A stretch of DNA of 64,000 nt from Alphaproteobacteria bacterium MedPE-SWcel (lineage in GTDB: Bacteria; Pseudomonadota; Alphaproteobacteria; Rhodobacterales; Rhodobacteraceae), in contig MPDC01000006.1 in NCBI GenBank assembly GCA_001874255.1, positions 1 through 64,000 on the forward strand, read 5' to 3'. The notes beneath the pieces are model-generated. The model saw only the letters and a list, made by a program, of their open reading frames with translations. It searched no databases and was not told the origin of the DNA. Of this stretch, positions 40,060 to 49,205 are shown one piece after another; position 1 is the stretch's first letter, and the number at the start of each line of letters is the position of its first letter. A program made the translations under genes and the position numbers.

Positions 40060-42150
40060 ATGAGCGGTCGTCCGGAACAGCTGTTCCCTTTGTTTGGGGA
40101 ACTGGAGACATTGCAAGGCGTCGGTCCGAAAACGGCCGAACACTTTGCACAGCTGAATATCATCGCTCCGCGAGACTTGCTGTATTCGCTGCCGCATGGG
40201 GTCGTCGATCGGCGGCGGCGCGCCACCATTGTGGGAATGGAGCTTCCGACCACTGCCACGGTAGAGATCACGGTCGGTCAGCATCGCCCGGCCCGCAACA
40301 AGGGCGGCGCCTACCGGATTGACGTGACCGATCAGGACACCGCGTTTCAGCTTGTGTTCTTTCATGGCCGCAGCCGCTATCTGACGGCGCAATTGCCGGA
40401 AGGGTCCCGGCGCGTGGTATCCGGCAAGCTGGAGCTGTTCGACGGCGCCGCCCAGATGGTCCACCCGGACTACATGCTACCCCTTGATGAAGCGGATGAA
40501 ATTCCCGAATTCGAACCGGTTTACCGCCTGACCCATGGGATCACCCAGAAAACGATGTACAAGGCGGTGCAGAGCGCCCTTGCTCGGGCTCCGGAGCTGC
40601 CTGAGTGGATAGATCCGTCTTTCAAGGCGAAAAAAAACTGGTCGGACTGGCAGGATGCGATGCTGGCCGCGCATGCGCCTGCCGGGCTGGAGGATCTCTC
40701 GGCGGATGCGCCAATGCGGGCGCGATTGGCCTATGACGAGCTGTTCGCCCACCAGCTGACCCTGGCCATCGCCCGCTCGGTGGAGCGGCAGCAGCCGGGC
40801 CGTGCCTCTGTCGCCACCGGAAAGCTGCAAAGCAGGGTTCTCAAGGCTTTGCCCTATCGCCCCACGGGGGCGCAGGCACGGGCGATTGAGGAGATCTCTG
40901 CCGATATGGCAATGGCGCGTCGCATGAACCGGTTGCTGCAGGGGGACGTTGGGGCGGGAAAGACGCTCGTGGCCTTCATGGCGCTGCTGGTCGCGGTGGA
41001 GGCAGGCGGGCAGGGGGTGATGATGGCTCCGACCGAAATTCTCGCGCGCCAGCATCTGGAGGGGCTGCAACCGCTGGCCAATGATGCGGGAGTCGTGCTG
41101 GAGCTTCTGACCGGGCGTGACAAGGGCAAGGACCGCAAGGCAAAGCTCGACGCGTTGCAGCGGGGCGATATTCACATTCTGGTCGGCACCCATGCGGTGT
41201 TTCAGCAAGACGTGGCCTTTCACGATCTGCGGCTGGTGGTCGTGGACGAGCAGCACCGGTTTGGCGTGCGTCAGCGTATGGAGCTGGCAGAAAAAGGTCA
41301 GCGGGCCGATGTTCTGGTGATGACGGCAACACCGATCCCGCGCTCGCTGGCCTTGACCCAATACGGTGATATGGAGGTCTCGGTCCTCGACGAGAAACCT
41401 CCGGGTCGCAAGCCGATCAAGACGGCGATCATCAGTACGGAACGGATGTCAGAGGTGGTGGACCACCTGCGGACGGCCATCGCCGAGGGGCGACAGTGCT
41501 ACTGGGTATGCCCGTTGGTCGAGGAATCCGAGGTGATGGACCTGACGGCGGCAGAGGCCCGGTTCAAACACTTGCGCGCTGTTCTCGGCGAAGACGTGGT
41601 TGGGCTTGTGCATGGCCAGATGCCGCCACAGGAGAAGGACGCCGCGATGGCGGATTTCCAGAAGGGTCGCAGGCGGGTCTTGGTGGCCACCACCGTGATC
41701 GAGGTCGGCGTCAACGTCCCCAATGCCTCGATCATGGTGATTGAGAGAGCCGAGATCTTTGGCCTCGCCCAGCTGCATCAGTTGCGGGGGCGGGTGGGGC
41801 GCGGCAGCGCGGCCTCCACCTGTTTGCTGATGTACCAGCCCCCGCTGACCGAAGGCGGGCGCAAGCGGCTGGAGGTTCTGCGCCAGAGCGAAGACGGTTT
41901 CGTGATTGCAGAGACGGATCTGCACATGCGCGGCGCCGGGGATGTGATCGGCACGGCGCAGTCGGGTTTGCCGCGGTTTCAGATTGCGGATCTGGAGCGC
42001 CAGGCGGATTTGATGGCGATTGCGCAAAGCGATGCGCGCGCGCTTATGACCGCGGATCCCGAATTGACCGGAGCGCGGGGCCGCGCCGCGCGAACGCTCT
42101 TGTGGTTGTTGCGGCAAGACGAAGCCATCCGTCTGATCTCGGTTGGGTGA
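40060..42150 (+). CDS. recG: ATP-dependent DNA helicase RecG
   Basis: RecG remodels stalled forks and branched recombination intermediates. The 696-aa protein has the N-terminal wedge domain (LQGVGPKTAEHFAQL, OB-fold around 60-130) and two helicase lobes: Walker A LLQGDVGAGKTLVAFMAL, DEQH box VVVDEQHRFGVRQR, motif III MTATPIPRSLALTQYGDM, motif VI QLRGRVGRGSAASTCLL. ATG 40060 begins 7 bases after the ligA stop, so ligA and recG form a repair operon. Confidence 0.96.
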   Translation: MSGRPEQLFPLFGELETLQGVGPKTAEHFAQLNIIAPRDLLYSLPHGVVDRRRRATIVGMELPTTATVEITVGQHRPARNKGGAYRIDVTDQDTAFQLVFFHGRSRYLTAQLPEGSRRVVSGKLELFDGAAQMVHPDYMLPLDEADEIPEFEPVYRLTHGITQKTMYKAVQSALARAPELPEWIDPSFKAKKNWSDWQDAMLAAHAPAGLEDLSADAPMRARLAYDELFAHQLTLAIARSVERQQPGRASVATGKLQSRVLKALPYRPTGAQARAIEEISADMAMARRMNRLLQGDVGAGKTLVAFMALLVAVEAGGQGVMMAPTEILARQHLEGLQPLANDAGVVLELLTGRDKGKDRKAKLDALQRGDIHILVGTHAVFQQDVAFHDLRLVVVDEQHRFGVRQRMELAEKGQRADVLVMTATPIPRSLALTQYGDMEVSVLDEKPPGRKPIKTAIISTERMSEVVDHLRTAIAEGRQCYWVCPLVEESEVMDLTAAEARFKHLRAVLGEDVVGLVHGQMPPQEKDAAMADFQKGRRRVLVATTVIEVGVNVPNASIMVIERAEIFGLAQLHQLRGRVGRGSAASTCLLMYQPPLTEGGRKRLEVLRQSEDGFVIAETDLHMRGAGDVIGTAQSGLPRFQIADLERQADLMAIAQSDARALMTADPELTGARGRAARTLLWLLRQDEAIRLISVG

Positions 42151-42155
42151 AACCC

Positions 42156-42205
42156 GTTCTGTTCCGGTGTGTTCTCATTTGTTCCCGAATGTTCTTAAAA
42201 AGTTC
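42156..42205 (+). promoter_or_regulatory. GTTC array with a perfect GTTC-N7-GTTC (LexA-type) box
   Basis: Six GTTC words start at 42156, 42161, 42171, 42181, 42191 and 42202. The last two form GTTCTTAAAAAGTTC, exactly the GTTC-N7-GTTC operator described for LexA in Rhodobacter; the others fall at 10-base spacing, one helical turn. The array lies between recG and a 40-aa membrane peptide starting 82 bases downstream. LexA control is inferred from the motif. Confidence 0.65.
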
Positions 42206-42286
42206 TTTACACGACTCGCGCGAAATGAGAACAAAGGGTCAACAAGAGCGTCACGCTCGTTTGACAGAGAACGAAGAGGTCCCAAG

Positions 42287-42409
42287 ATGGTTACGCAATT
42301 CAAATCCGCCCTGCGCAATTCTCAATCGACGCTTGTCCAGGATGCTTTGGGGGCGGCCTCTCTCGTGGTGATGCTTGTGGTTGGGTTGCACCTGCCCGGA
42401 ATGTTCTGA
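42287..42409 (+). CDS. Small single-span membrane protein (40 aa) behind an SOS-type box
   Basis: A 40-aa reading frame starts at ATG 42287 with GAGG about nine bases upstream and ends TGA 42409. It has a polar N-terminus (about 1-20, MVTQFKSALRNSQSTLVQDA) and a hydrophobic segment (about 21-38, LGAASLVVMLVVGLHLPG), so it is probably an inner-membrane peptide. The upstream LexA-type box suggests DNA-damage induction, by analogy with SidA of Caulobacter, a tiny SOS-induced membrane division inhibitor. No sequence relationship to SidA is claimed. A terminator follows at 42569. Confidence 0.62.
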   Translation: MVTQFKSALRNSQSTLVQDALGAASLVVMLVVGLHLPGMF

Positions 42410-42568
42410 ACCTTCGGTCCTGCGAATTTTCTTTTTGCCTGTATTTTCGTGCCGGATGGGCCTGCCGTTTGTCTGGCTCGGATCGATTGCCTGTTCGATC
42501 CGCACCTGTGGCATCTGCCTTTGGTGTTTGGTTCCCTCCGGGTCCCGCATGAAAATACGATCACTTGC

Positions 42569-42604
42569 CGCCGCCATCTGCCCGGATGTGCGGCGGTTTT
42601 TTCT
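42569..42604 (+). terminator. Rho-independent terminator downstream of the 40-aa gene
   Basis: CCGCCGC (42569-42575) pairs with GCGGCGG (42591-42597), extended inward by CATC/GATG, and is followed by TTTTTT. It is about 160 bases past the 40-aa gene; no other gene is visible in between. Confidence 0.85.
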
Positions 42605-42661
42605 GGCGGGGTGACGGGAACTGGTTTGATGTCAGCGGGTAGTCCTGCAGCCGGGACGGGC

Positions 42662-43114
42662 TCAGGCGCAGTTCGATTTGAGCGCCGTCTGCATCGCTTC
42701 CAGGGTTGCTTCTAGGGCAAGCTGTATGGAGGCGTGGCGGTTTTTGAACTCACGCGCGGGGATCAGCACTTCCAGCCCGTCAAAGGGCGCATCGGGGACC
42801 GGGCCGGCTGCGGATAGCATTGCCTTGAGCTGATCACGAGCGGTCTCAACCTCGGCAAGCGTGCGCCCGATGATCGCCTGGCCGACGATCGCCGCAGAGG
42901 CTTGACCCAACGCACAGGCCTTCACGTCCTGCGCAAACCGCGACACTTTGCCGTTGTCGAGCGCGATATCCACCGTCACGGTAGATCCGCAAAGGGGCGA
43001 ACGGCGTTTGACGGTGGCATCCGCGGTCTCGAGGCGTCCCTGATGGGGGATCTCCGCTGCCAGCGCGAGGATCTTGGTCGAGTAGAGTTTGATCAGGTCA
43101 GTTTCGCCGGACAT
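42662..43114 (-). CDS. NifU/IscU-like Fe-S cluster scaffold protein
   Basis: The 150-aa protein resembles the IscU/SufU N-terminal NifU family, which assembles Fe-S clusters. Three Cys residues occupy family positions: in RSPLCGSTV, in KACALGQASAA and near the C-terminal end (SNCA). The third is almost terminal, as in several alphaproteobacterial SufU-like proteins. ATG 43114 has AAGGAA upstream. It diverges from hisI and has no isc/suf partner genes beside it. Confidence 0.85.
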   Translation of the reverse strand: MSGETDLIKLYSTKILALAAEIPHQGRLETADATVKRRSPLCGSTVTVDIALDNGKVSRFAQDVKACALGQASAAIVGQAIIGRTLAEVETARDQLKAMLSAAGPVPDAPFDGLEVLIPAREFKNRHASIQLALEATLEAMQTALKSNCA

Positions 43115-43192
43115 ATTTATTCCTTGGGGTTTCCCTTGCGCCGTGTTCTCCATACATAGGGGCGCACCCCGCAGATGCAAAAGGTTTTTCAA

Positions 43193-43564
43193 ATGCCAAC
43201 TCCGGTGACTTTTTCCGCTGAAACACTGAAATATAACGACGCGGGGCTGGTGCCGTGCATTGCGCAGGATGCGGACAGCAACGAGATCCTGATGATGGCA
43301 TGGATGAATGCGCAAAGCGTTGCCAAAACACTTGAAACCGGGCGCGTAACCTATTGGTCTCGTTCACGGCAATCGTTTTGGGTCAAAGGCGAAAGCTCGG
43401 GCCACCTGCAAGAATTGGTGGAGCTGCGCGTCGATTGTGATCGCGACGCTCTGCTTGCCATCGTGCGTCAGACGGGGCCCGCCTGTCACACCAACCGGCG
43501 CAGCTGCTTCTACACTGCCGTCCGGGATGGCAAAGAAGTTGAGATAATGGCGCCAATGACCTGA
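43193..43564 (+). CDS. hisI: Phosphoribosyl-AMP cyclohydrolase
   Basis: HisI opens the adenine ring of PR-AMP in the third step of histidine synthesis. The 123-aa protein is a stand-alone PRA-CH domain with the zinc ligands in ELRVDCDRDALL and PACHTNRRSCFY, and the MAWMNAQSVAKTLETG and YWSRSRQ segments. ATG 43193 has AAGG eight bases upstream; ATG 43175 would add six residues. No other his gene is present in the window. Confidence 0.95.
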   Translation: MPTPVTFSAETLKYNDAGLVPCIAQDADSNEILMMAWMNAQSVAKTLETGRVTYWSRSRQSFWVKGESSGHLQELVELRVDCDRDALLAIVRQTGPACHTNRRSCFYTAVRDGKEVEIMAPMT

Positions 43565-43566
43565 TT

Positions 43567-44427
43567 TCAAGTCACAATATCCCGCAGCCCAACCATCTCA
43601 CGAATGTCGGTCGGACTGGCCCCTTCGCTGCGATATTTCGCGATGGCCCGTGCGTCATCCCGTTTTGCCAGACGCTTGCCTTCGGCGTCGCGGATCAGCC
43701 TGTGGTGATGATACCGCGGCACCGGCAAGGAGAGCAGGCTCTGCAGGACCACATGGATCTGGGTGGTCTCGAAAAGATCGGCCCCGCGGACCACATCGGT
43801 TATGCCCTGATCGGCGTCATCCACCACCACCGAAAGATGGTAGGAGCTGCCCATATTCCTGCGCACCAGAATGATATCGCCGACACCGGTCAAGAGATGC
43901 TCCGGGTCAATCCGGATACATCCGCCGAGCTCCGGCGAGGTTTCGACAAAAGACAGCGCGCCCAACTGCGCCAGAGCAGCCCGCATATCAAGCCGGATGA
44001 CATCCCGGGGCGCGGGCGGGACAATGCGGCGGTCCCGACAGGTTCCCGGATAGATCCGACCGTCCGGACCAAATTGCGGAACCCCTTCCTGCGGCGCGCC
44101 GGCGGCGGCTTCGATATCGGCGCGATTGCAGCGGCAGGCGTAGGTCAGGCCCAGATCGGTCAGGGTCTGCAAGGCGGCCCGATAGCGGGGCAAGCGGTCT
44201 GACTGGCGCAGCACCGGACGTGGCCATTCCAGCCCGAGCCAGGCGAGATCCTCATAGATCTGCTGTTCCCAGACCGCGCGGGCGCGCGATTGGTCAATAT
44301 CTTCGATACGCAACAGAAACGAGCCATTGTGCTGTTTGGCCAGATCAGAGGCCAGCAACGCAGAAAACGCATGTCCGAGGTGCAAGGGACCCGTCGGGGA
44401 TGGAGCAAATCTTGTAATGAAGGTCAA
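43567..44427 (-). CDS. gluQ: Glutamyl-Q tRNA(Asp) synthetase
   Basis: GluQ attaches glutamate to queuosine-34 of tRNA-Asp. The 286-aa protein is a glutamyl-tRNA synthetase-like catalytic core without the anticodon-binding domain. It has the HIGH motif as HLGHAFSALLA, Cys pairs of a zinc site (CRCNR and a later Cys), and a KLAKR-type motif (GKRLAKRDDARAI). Its ATG overlaps the upstream methyltransferase stop by 4 bases, an unusual partner pair. Confidence 0.92.
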   Translation of the reverse strand: MTFITRFAPSPTGPLHLGHAFSALLASDLAKQHNGSFLLRIEDIDQSRARAVWEQQIYEDLAWLGLEWPRPVLRQSDRLPRYRAALQTLTDLGLTYACRCNRADIEAAAGAPQEGVPQFGPDGRIYPGTCRDRRIVPPAPRDVIRLDMRAALAQLGALSFVETSPELGGCIRIDPEHLLTGVGDIILVRRNMGSSYHLSVVVDDADQGITDVVRGADLFETTQIHVVLQSLLSLPVPRYHHHRLIRDAEGKRLAKRDDARAIAKYRSEGASPTDIREMVGLRDIVT

Positions 44428-45038
44428 ACTTTTTCAATCACGTAGACGTCAGAGTTCAAGTTCAGCCCGGGAAGGTGAGGGCCGTTTTCCCGAAACAGCA
44501 ACCGCGCGGCACCGCAATCCAGCCATTCATTGATGGCCCCGGTATAGGAGGGATCAGCAAGTGCATGATCATTCAGGGAAAAGGCGAGGAACTCCCCTTT
44601 TGAGAGACTATGCATCAGACGACCAAACACGGCGGGCGGTGCAGCTCCGGTTCCCAGCACGCCACAGGCGACAACTGCCCGATAGGTCCCGGCGGCAAAC
44701 GGCACGGAGCGATCGGTGTTCAGAAGGGACAGCCTGCGATGCGCCTGTTTCGTGCGCGCGACAGCCAGCATCCCCTCGGACGGATCAAGCCCATCTACGG
44801 TTTCATAGCCCACTCGGCGCAGGGCAATGCCCGACAGACCGGTGCCGCAGCCAAAATCAAGGACCGGAGCCTCGGGGGACGGCAGGACTGACCACAATGC
44901 ATCCGCGATCCGGCCGGGGGTGGCATAGTCGTTCTCTGCGATCTCCGCATCGTAACTCTCGGCCCAGCGGTCGTAATGCGCCAGAGTCTCTTCGACCGTC
45001 CCGAGCGCATAGGTTTTTTCGAGAAACTTTTCAGTCAT
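44424..45038 (-). CDS. Class I SAM-dependent methyltransferase
   Basis: The 204-aa protein has the SAM-binding motif I VLDFGCGTGLSGIALR (about 60-75), motif II VDGLDPSEGMLAVAR and a following region (AVVACGVLGTGAAPPAVFG) typical of small-molecule methyltransferases of the Methyltransf_11/25 type. Substrate is unknown. It is translationally coupled to gluQ (ATGA overlap) and lies 33 bases from trmFO, all leftward, so a tRNA-related role is possible but not shown. Confidence 0.85.
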   Translation of the reverse strand: MTEKFLEKTYALGTVEETLAHYDRWAESYDAEIAENDYATPGRIADALWSVLPSPEAPVLDFGCGTGLSGIALRRVGYETVDGLDPSEGMLAVARTKQAHRRLSLLNTDRSVPFAAGTYRAVVACGVLGTGAAPPAVFGRLMHSLSKGEFLAFSLNDHALADPSYTGAINEWLDCGAARLLFRENGPHLPGLNLNSDVYVIEKV

Positions 45039-45071
45039 GGCCCCAGTGTAGCGCCGGGACCACGACAGCGT

Positions 45072-46415
45072 CTATGAAAAGTTACCAAGCCAGTCCTGCC
45101 AGGCCACCTTGGCCCGGTCGGTATAGGCCTTGTACCGGTCCTTGCGGCCGCGACGCCCGCCTCTGACCCCATCCAGCGGGCGGAACAGGCCGAAATTCAC
45201 GTTCATCGGCTGAAAGGTCTTGGCCTCTGCGCCACCGGTAATATGGTGGATCAAGGCCCCCATGGCGCTGTCCTGAGGCACCGGAGGCAGCGCCAGTCCG
45301 AGCATTTCAGCAGCCGCGAGACGGCCAGCCAGAAGACCCATGGCGGCGCTTTCCACATAGCCTTCGACCCCTGTGACCTGCCCTGCGAAACGGATATTGG
45401 GACGGGACTTCAGGCGCATCTCGTGGTCGAGCAGGGTCGGAGAGTTCAGAAAAGTGTTGCGATGAATGCCGCCGAGCCGTGCGAAACTTGCGTTCTCAAG
45501 CCCCGGAATCATCCGAAAAACAGAAGTTTGCGCGCCGTATTTCATCTTGGTTTGAAATCCGACGATATTGAACAGAGTCCCCAAGGCGTTGTCGCGACGC
45601 AACTGGACAACAGCATGGGCCTTGACCTCCGGCTGGTGCGGGTTTGTCAGGCCGACGGGTTTCATGGGACCATGGCGCAGGGTTTCGCGGCCTCTTTCGG
45701 CCATGACCTCGATCGGCAAACAGCCATCAAAATAGCCGGCAGTTTCGCCCTCATGGAATTCGGCCTTCTCCGCAGCCAGAAGCGCATCAATAAAGGCATC
45801 ATATTGATCTTTGTCCATCGGACAGTTGAGGTAGGCGGTGCGCTCTTCCTCCGTCTCGCCCTTGTCATAGCGGGACTGCATCCAGGCCTTCGACATATCG
45901 ATGCTGTCGGCGTAGATGATCGGGGCAATGGCGTCAAAGAACGCCAGACGCTCGGTGCCGGTTTCACGCTGTATGGCGGCGCCGAGTGACGCGGATGTCA
46001 ACGGGCCGGTGGCAAAGATCCACTGACCCTCGTCCGGCAGTTCGGTGATTTCCTCATAGGACACCCGGACATTGGGCAGGGCCTTCAGCCTCGCGGTCAC
46101 GGTTTCGGCAAAAGGCTCACGGTCCACCGCCAGCGCGCCCCCTGCGGGCAACCGGTGCTGGTCCGCCGTGGCCATGATCAACCCCGCAGCCGCGCGCATT
46201 TCCCAATGCAGGAGGCCGACGGCATTTTGCTCGTCATCGTCGGATCGGAACGAGTTGGAGCAGACCATCTCGCCCAGATTGCCGGTCTGATGGGCAAATG
46301 TTTCAACCTTCGGGCGCATCTCGTGGATGACCACGTTCAGTCCCATGTGGGCAGCCTGCCAGGCTGCCTCGGATCCGGCCATTCCGCCGCCGACGATGTG
46401 AAGCTCTTGTGTCAT
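45072..46415 (-). CDS. trmFO: Folate-dependent tRNA-U54 methyltransferase TrmFO
   Basis: TrmFO makes ribothymidine at tRNA position 54 from methylene-tetrahydrofolate and FAD. The 447-aa protein begins with the FAD-binding [17 protein letters not shown] and has [24 protein letters not shown] and the C-terminal [12 protein letters not shown] signature. ATG 46415 gives the family's N-terminus; upstream in-frame residues are not conserved-looking. Confidence 0.95.
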   Translation of the reverse strand: MTQELHIVGGGMAGSEAAWQAAHMGLNVVIHEMRPKVETFAHQTGNLGEMVCSNSFRSDDDEQNAVGLLHWEMRAAAGLIMATADQHRLPAGGALAVDREPFAETVTARLKALPNVRVSYEEITELPDEGQWIFATGPLTSASLGAAIQRETGTERLAFFDAIAPIIYADSIDMSKAWMQSRYDKGETEEERTAYLNCPMDKDQYDAFIDALLAAEKAEFHEGETAGYFDGCLPIEVMAERGRETLRHGPMKPVGLTNPHQPEVKAHAVVQLRRDNALGTLFNIVGFQTKMKYGAQTSVFRMIPGLENASFARLGGIHRNTFLNSPTLLDHEMRLKSRPNIRFAGQVTGVEGYVESAAMGLLAGRLAAAEMLGLALPPVPQDSAMGALIHHITGGAEAKTFQPMNVNFGLFRPLDGVRGGRRGRKDRYKAYTDRAKVAWQDWLGNFS

Positions 46416-46808
46416 GACTGGCCAAATAGGGCAGGCGGACTGCGGGCGCAATATCGCGGATGGGAGAGATCTGTCGGGGAGTGAAGAAAATTTGGGCCGC
46501 AGCTTCGTGAACGTCAAATCCGGGTGAGAGATCCGGTAGGAGGGACGGTTCGAAGCAGCGGCCCGAATTGTAACAAGCCATCAGGCCTGCCCAACTCTTG
46601 CCATTTTCTTGCCTTCATTGGTAGCCTCAATAGGGAAACAATAGCGCGCGATTGGTAAACAAAGACTAAATTTATGAAAAATTTTAGATAAATCTGAAGT
46701 GTTCAGGGGCAGGCGATGGGAAGAAGCAGCGTGCCGTGACGTTTCGCTTTCAATGGGGGATGTGAACGGGGCAGGCTGGCTGCAGGAAAGATGAGGGAGG
46801 ACAACGGA
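46416..46808. other. Long intergenic region between divergent trmFO and thioesterase gene
   Basis: This 393-base stretch is AT-rich in its middle (about 46620-46700) and should hold both divergent promoters. I see no gene, tRNA, strong hairpin or repeat in it. Confidence 0.5.
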
Positions 46809-47231
46809 ATGGAGCTGGTTTTTGATGCGCAGGAATTGGCTGCCTATCTGGAGGAGGTCTTTCCGCAGATACGTGGTGACTTCACGGTCGAAGCCCTGTC
46901 CCGCGGCAGTGTTTCGATGCGCCTCAACGTGCAGGAGCAGCACCTGCGTCCGGGGGGGACGGTGTCCGGTCCGTCGATGTTTGCGCTGGCTGATGTGTCC
47001 GTCTATGCGCTGGTTCTTGCTCATCTGGGCCGAGAGGCGCTGGCTGTGACCACGAATGCCTCGCTGGATTTCATGCGCAAGCCCGAAGCTGGACGGGATC
47101 TGATCGGCCAGGCCCGCCTGTTGAAGCTCGGCCGGTCGCTTGCCGTGGGCGATGTTCTTGTCTTTTCCGAAGGGATGGAACAACCGGTGGCGAGGTCGAC
47201 GATGACCTATTCGATCCCGCCGGCGCGCTGA
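46809..47231 (+). CDS. PaaI-type hot-dog thioesterase
   Basis: The 140-aa protein is a hot-dog-fold acyl-CoA thioesterase of the PaaI/YdiI group, with RPGGTVSGPSMFALADVSVY containing the catalytic-region Gly-Pro and Asp, and NASLDFMRKP. ATG 46809 is chosen because GGGAGGA lies seven bases upstream; ATG 46791 is in frame but overlaps that site. Substrate unknown. It converges with speE. Confidence 0.85.
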   Translation: MELVFDAQELAAYLEEVFPQIRGDFTVEALSRGSVSMRLNVQEQHLRPGGTVSGPSMFALADVSVYALVLAHLGREALAVTTNASLDFMRKPEAGRDLIGQARLLKLGRSLAVGDVLVFSEGMEQPVARSTMTYSIPPAR

Positions 47232-47249
47232 TACATACCGGCCGATTGC

Positions 47250-47275
47250 GCTCAGACTGGCTGAGCTTCTGTTTT
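47250..47275 (+). terminator. Short hairpin between the thioesterase gene and speE
   Basis: GCTCAG / CTGAGC with a 5-nt loop is followed by TTCTGTTTTC. The six-pair stem makes it a weak terminator candidate for the rightward thioesterase gene. Confidence 0.4.
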
Positions 47276-47285
47276 CAACCCGCTG

Positions 47286-48140
47286 TTATGGAATGAGCTT
47301 TTTTACATATCCCGGCAGGGCAAATGCGGCTTTGTGCACGGCCGGCGTATAATAGTCTGGAGCAATTCCAGCAGCCGCAAAACGGGCCTCCAAAGTGGCC
47401 AGATCAACGGTTCGCGCGCTTTCGGAGTGACTGCCCCAGCCAAGCGCCATCGGTCCGCCAACATAGGTGGGAATGGTCGCAAGATAGCAGGTGGCGTCGG
47501 CAAACAGCGCCTGAAACGCTCGCATGGTATTGGTCAACTCGGCGCCTTGCATGAACGGGACGCCATTTTGGGTCACGATAATGCCTTCTGACGTCAGGGC
47601 TCGGGCGGCGTGGCCGTAGAATGTGTCGGTGAACAACACTTCGCCGGGGCCGATCGGATCTGTGGAATCAACGATGATCACGTCGAATTTGGCGTCAGTC
47701 TCTTTCATGAAGGCCGCACCGTCATCGATCACCAGGTTGAGACGCGGATCGTCAAAGGCGCCCTGGCTCAGCATCGGCAGATATTCCTTGGAGAAATCCA
47801 CCACTCCGGCGTCGATTTCCACCATGGTGACATGGTCGACCGTGGCGTGTTTCAGCACTTCGCGCGCAATGCCGCCGTCGCCACCCCCGATGATCAGCAC
47901 CCGTTTGGCGGCCCCATGCGCCAGAATGGGCACATGGGTCAACATTTCATGATAGATGAAATTGTCGCCTTCGGTCGTCTGAACCACGTCATCCAGAGTA
48001 AGAACACGCCCGAAGGTTCCGTTTTGAAACACTTTCAGTCGCTGATGCTCTGTCTTGCTGTCATAGAGCATTTCGCCAATCCGCAACGATTGGGCAAAAT
48101 GGTCGTGCAAGCGTTCGGTGTTCCAGCCGTCCTCCGTCAT
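47286..48140 (-). CDS. speE: Spermidine synthase (polyamine aminopropyltransferase)
   Basis: SpeE transfers aminopropyl from decarboxylated SAM to putrescine. The 284-aa protein has the motif VLIIGGGDGGIAREVLKH, the acidic VEIDAGVVDFSKEYLP, and VIIVDSTDPIGPGEVLFTD with the catalytic Asp. ATG overlaps the speD stop by 4 bases: the enzyme making its co-substrate is encoded just upstream in the same operon. Confidence 0.95.
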   Translation of the reverse strand: MTEDGWNTERLHDHFAQSLRIGEMLYDSKTEHQRLKVFQNGTFGRVLTLDDVVQTTEGDNFIYHEMLTHVPILAHGAAKRVLIIGGGDGGIAREVLKHATVDHVTMVEIDAGVVDFSKEYLPMLSQGAFDDPRLNLVIDDGAAFMKETDAKFDVIIVDSTDPIGPGEVLFTDTFYGHAARALTSEGIIVTQNGVPFMQGAELTNTMRAFQALFADATCYLATIPTYVGGPMALGWGSHSESARTVDLATLEARFAAAGIAPDYYTPAVHKAAFALPGYVKKLIP

Positions 48141-48643
48141 GCAGCAACCTCTTTGGCAATCAGTTCTTCGCCGCGCAGCAATTCCCGCACTTCGACCATA
48201 TCCGTCTCAAATGCCGATTTCAGCACATCGACGGCGTTCCAGGGTTCCGCGTCGCCGCACATGAAGACGTCAAAGGCACCATAGCCGATTTCCGGCCACG
48301 TGTGCACCGAGATATGGCTTTCAGCCAGAACGGCCACGCCGGACACACCTTGTGGGCTGAATTTATGGGTATGGATATGCAGCAAGGTTGCGCCGCAGAC
48401 CTCGACCATCTTGCGAAAGGCATCCTCGATCCGGGTCTGACAATCCAGCCCGGTGCCTTTCATGACTTCGATGATCAGATGGGTGCCGGCAAACACCTTG
48501 CCGTCCCTGCGGATGAAGTGATCTTCACGATCCCCGTCCACCAATGTCTCAATCGTCGCGGTGGTTTGACCGCGGTTGGTATCTTCCTCTTGGGCGCCTG
48601 TTTCCAGACCGATCCCCAGTTGGAAGAGGTTGGCGTCTGTCAT
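48137..48643 (-). CDS. speD: S-adenosylmethionine decarboxylase proenzyme
   Basis: SpeD decarboxylates SAM to supply aminopropyl groups to SpeE. The 168-aa proenzyme is a prokaryotic small form; it self-cleaves at Ser109 in AESHISVHTWPE to create the pyruvoyl cofactor. His and Cys active-site residues are present in GYGAFDVFMCGDA. ATG 48643 is preceded by AAGGGGAG. Together with speE it forms a spermidine operon. Confidence 0.95.
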   Translation of the reverse strand: MTDANLFQLGIGLETGAQEEDTNRGQTTATIETLVDGDREDHFIRRDGKVFAGTHLIIEVMKGTGLDCQTRIEDAFRKMVEVCGATLLHIHTHKFSPQGVSGVAVLAESHISVHTWPEIGYGAFDVFMCGDAEPWNAVDVLKSAFETDMVEVRELLRGEELIAKEVAA

Positions 48644-48872
48644 GACACTCCCCTTCGTTCCAGTAGATGACAATCCAGACGGTCCTTAGCGCCCCCCCGA
48701 ATAAGAGTTCAGGGTTGGGATCGGTACCGAAAGTCAGCCGCAAATATAAAAGCAAAGAGATTCGATCAAGGGTAAATTTGATGAAATTCCCAGGTGACAC
48801 GAGGCAAAAAGGGCCGGGGACGTGCCCCGGCCTGACAGTTGGTTCTGGTCCCTCGATCACCTCGGGGGGAAA

Positions 48873-49103
48873 TCAGGGTCTCCAGAACGGAAGAGTTCCT
48901 TCGCGCATGGCCTCTTCACGGGAGAGGCCAATGTCATGCAACTGATGCGTGTCGAGGCGCATCAACTGGCGGCGCCCCCGTTTTCTGACGGACCATTTTG
49001 TCGCCAGAACAGCTACGCCAATCGCCAGTTCCGCAACCATCGGCAGGGCCGGGCGGTTGTTGAGATAGGCAAGGTGTGACGAGTGTTCTGAAACTTGTAT
49101 CAT
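48873..49103 (-). CDS. DUF1127 family small protein
   Basis: The 76-aa protein ends with the DUF1127 signature (about 45-68: RRQLMRLDTHQLHDIGLSR), an Arg-rich motif found in small alphaproteobacterial proteins. Some of these bind RNA or influence phosphate, carbon or stress responses. A hydrophobic stretch (about 22-36) precedes it. I chose ATG 49103; GTG 49115 would add four residues. It diverges from the MocR-type regulator, whose operator-like repeats lie between them. Confidence 0.85.
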   Translation of the reverse strand: MIQVSEHSSHLAYLNNRPALPMVAELAIGVAVLATKWSVRKRGRRQLMRLDTHQLHDIGLSREEAMREGTLPFWRP

Positions 49104-49137
49104 GGTCTGTCTCACATTTTGTATTGATGCAATTCAA

Positions 49138-49205
49138 TTGTACTGGCATGTATTGCGTACAAAGACCGACTTGATTTGTCTAAGAGGGGATTGTGATGGG
49201 TACAA
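49138..49205. promoter_or_regulatory. TTGTAC/GTACAA repeats between DUF1127 gene and MocR-type gene
   Basis: TTGTAC (49138-49143) and GTACAA (49157-49162) form an inverted pair 13 bases apart, and a second GTACAA (49200-49205) overlaps the start of the regulator gene. Repeats of this kind in a divergent gap are typical of MocR/GntR operators. Binding is inferred. Confidence 0.45.
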
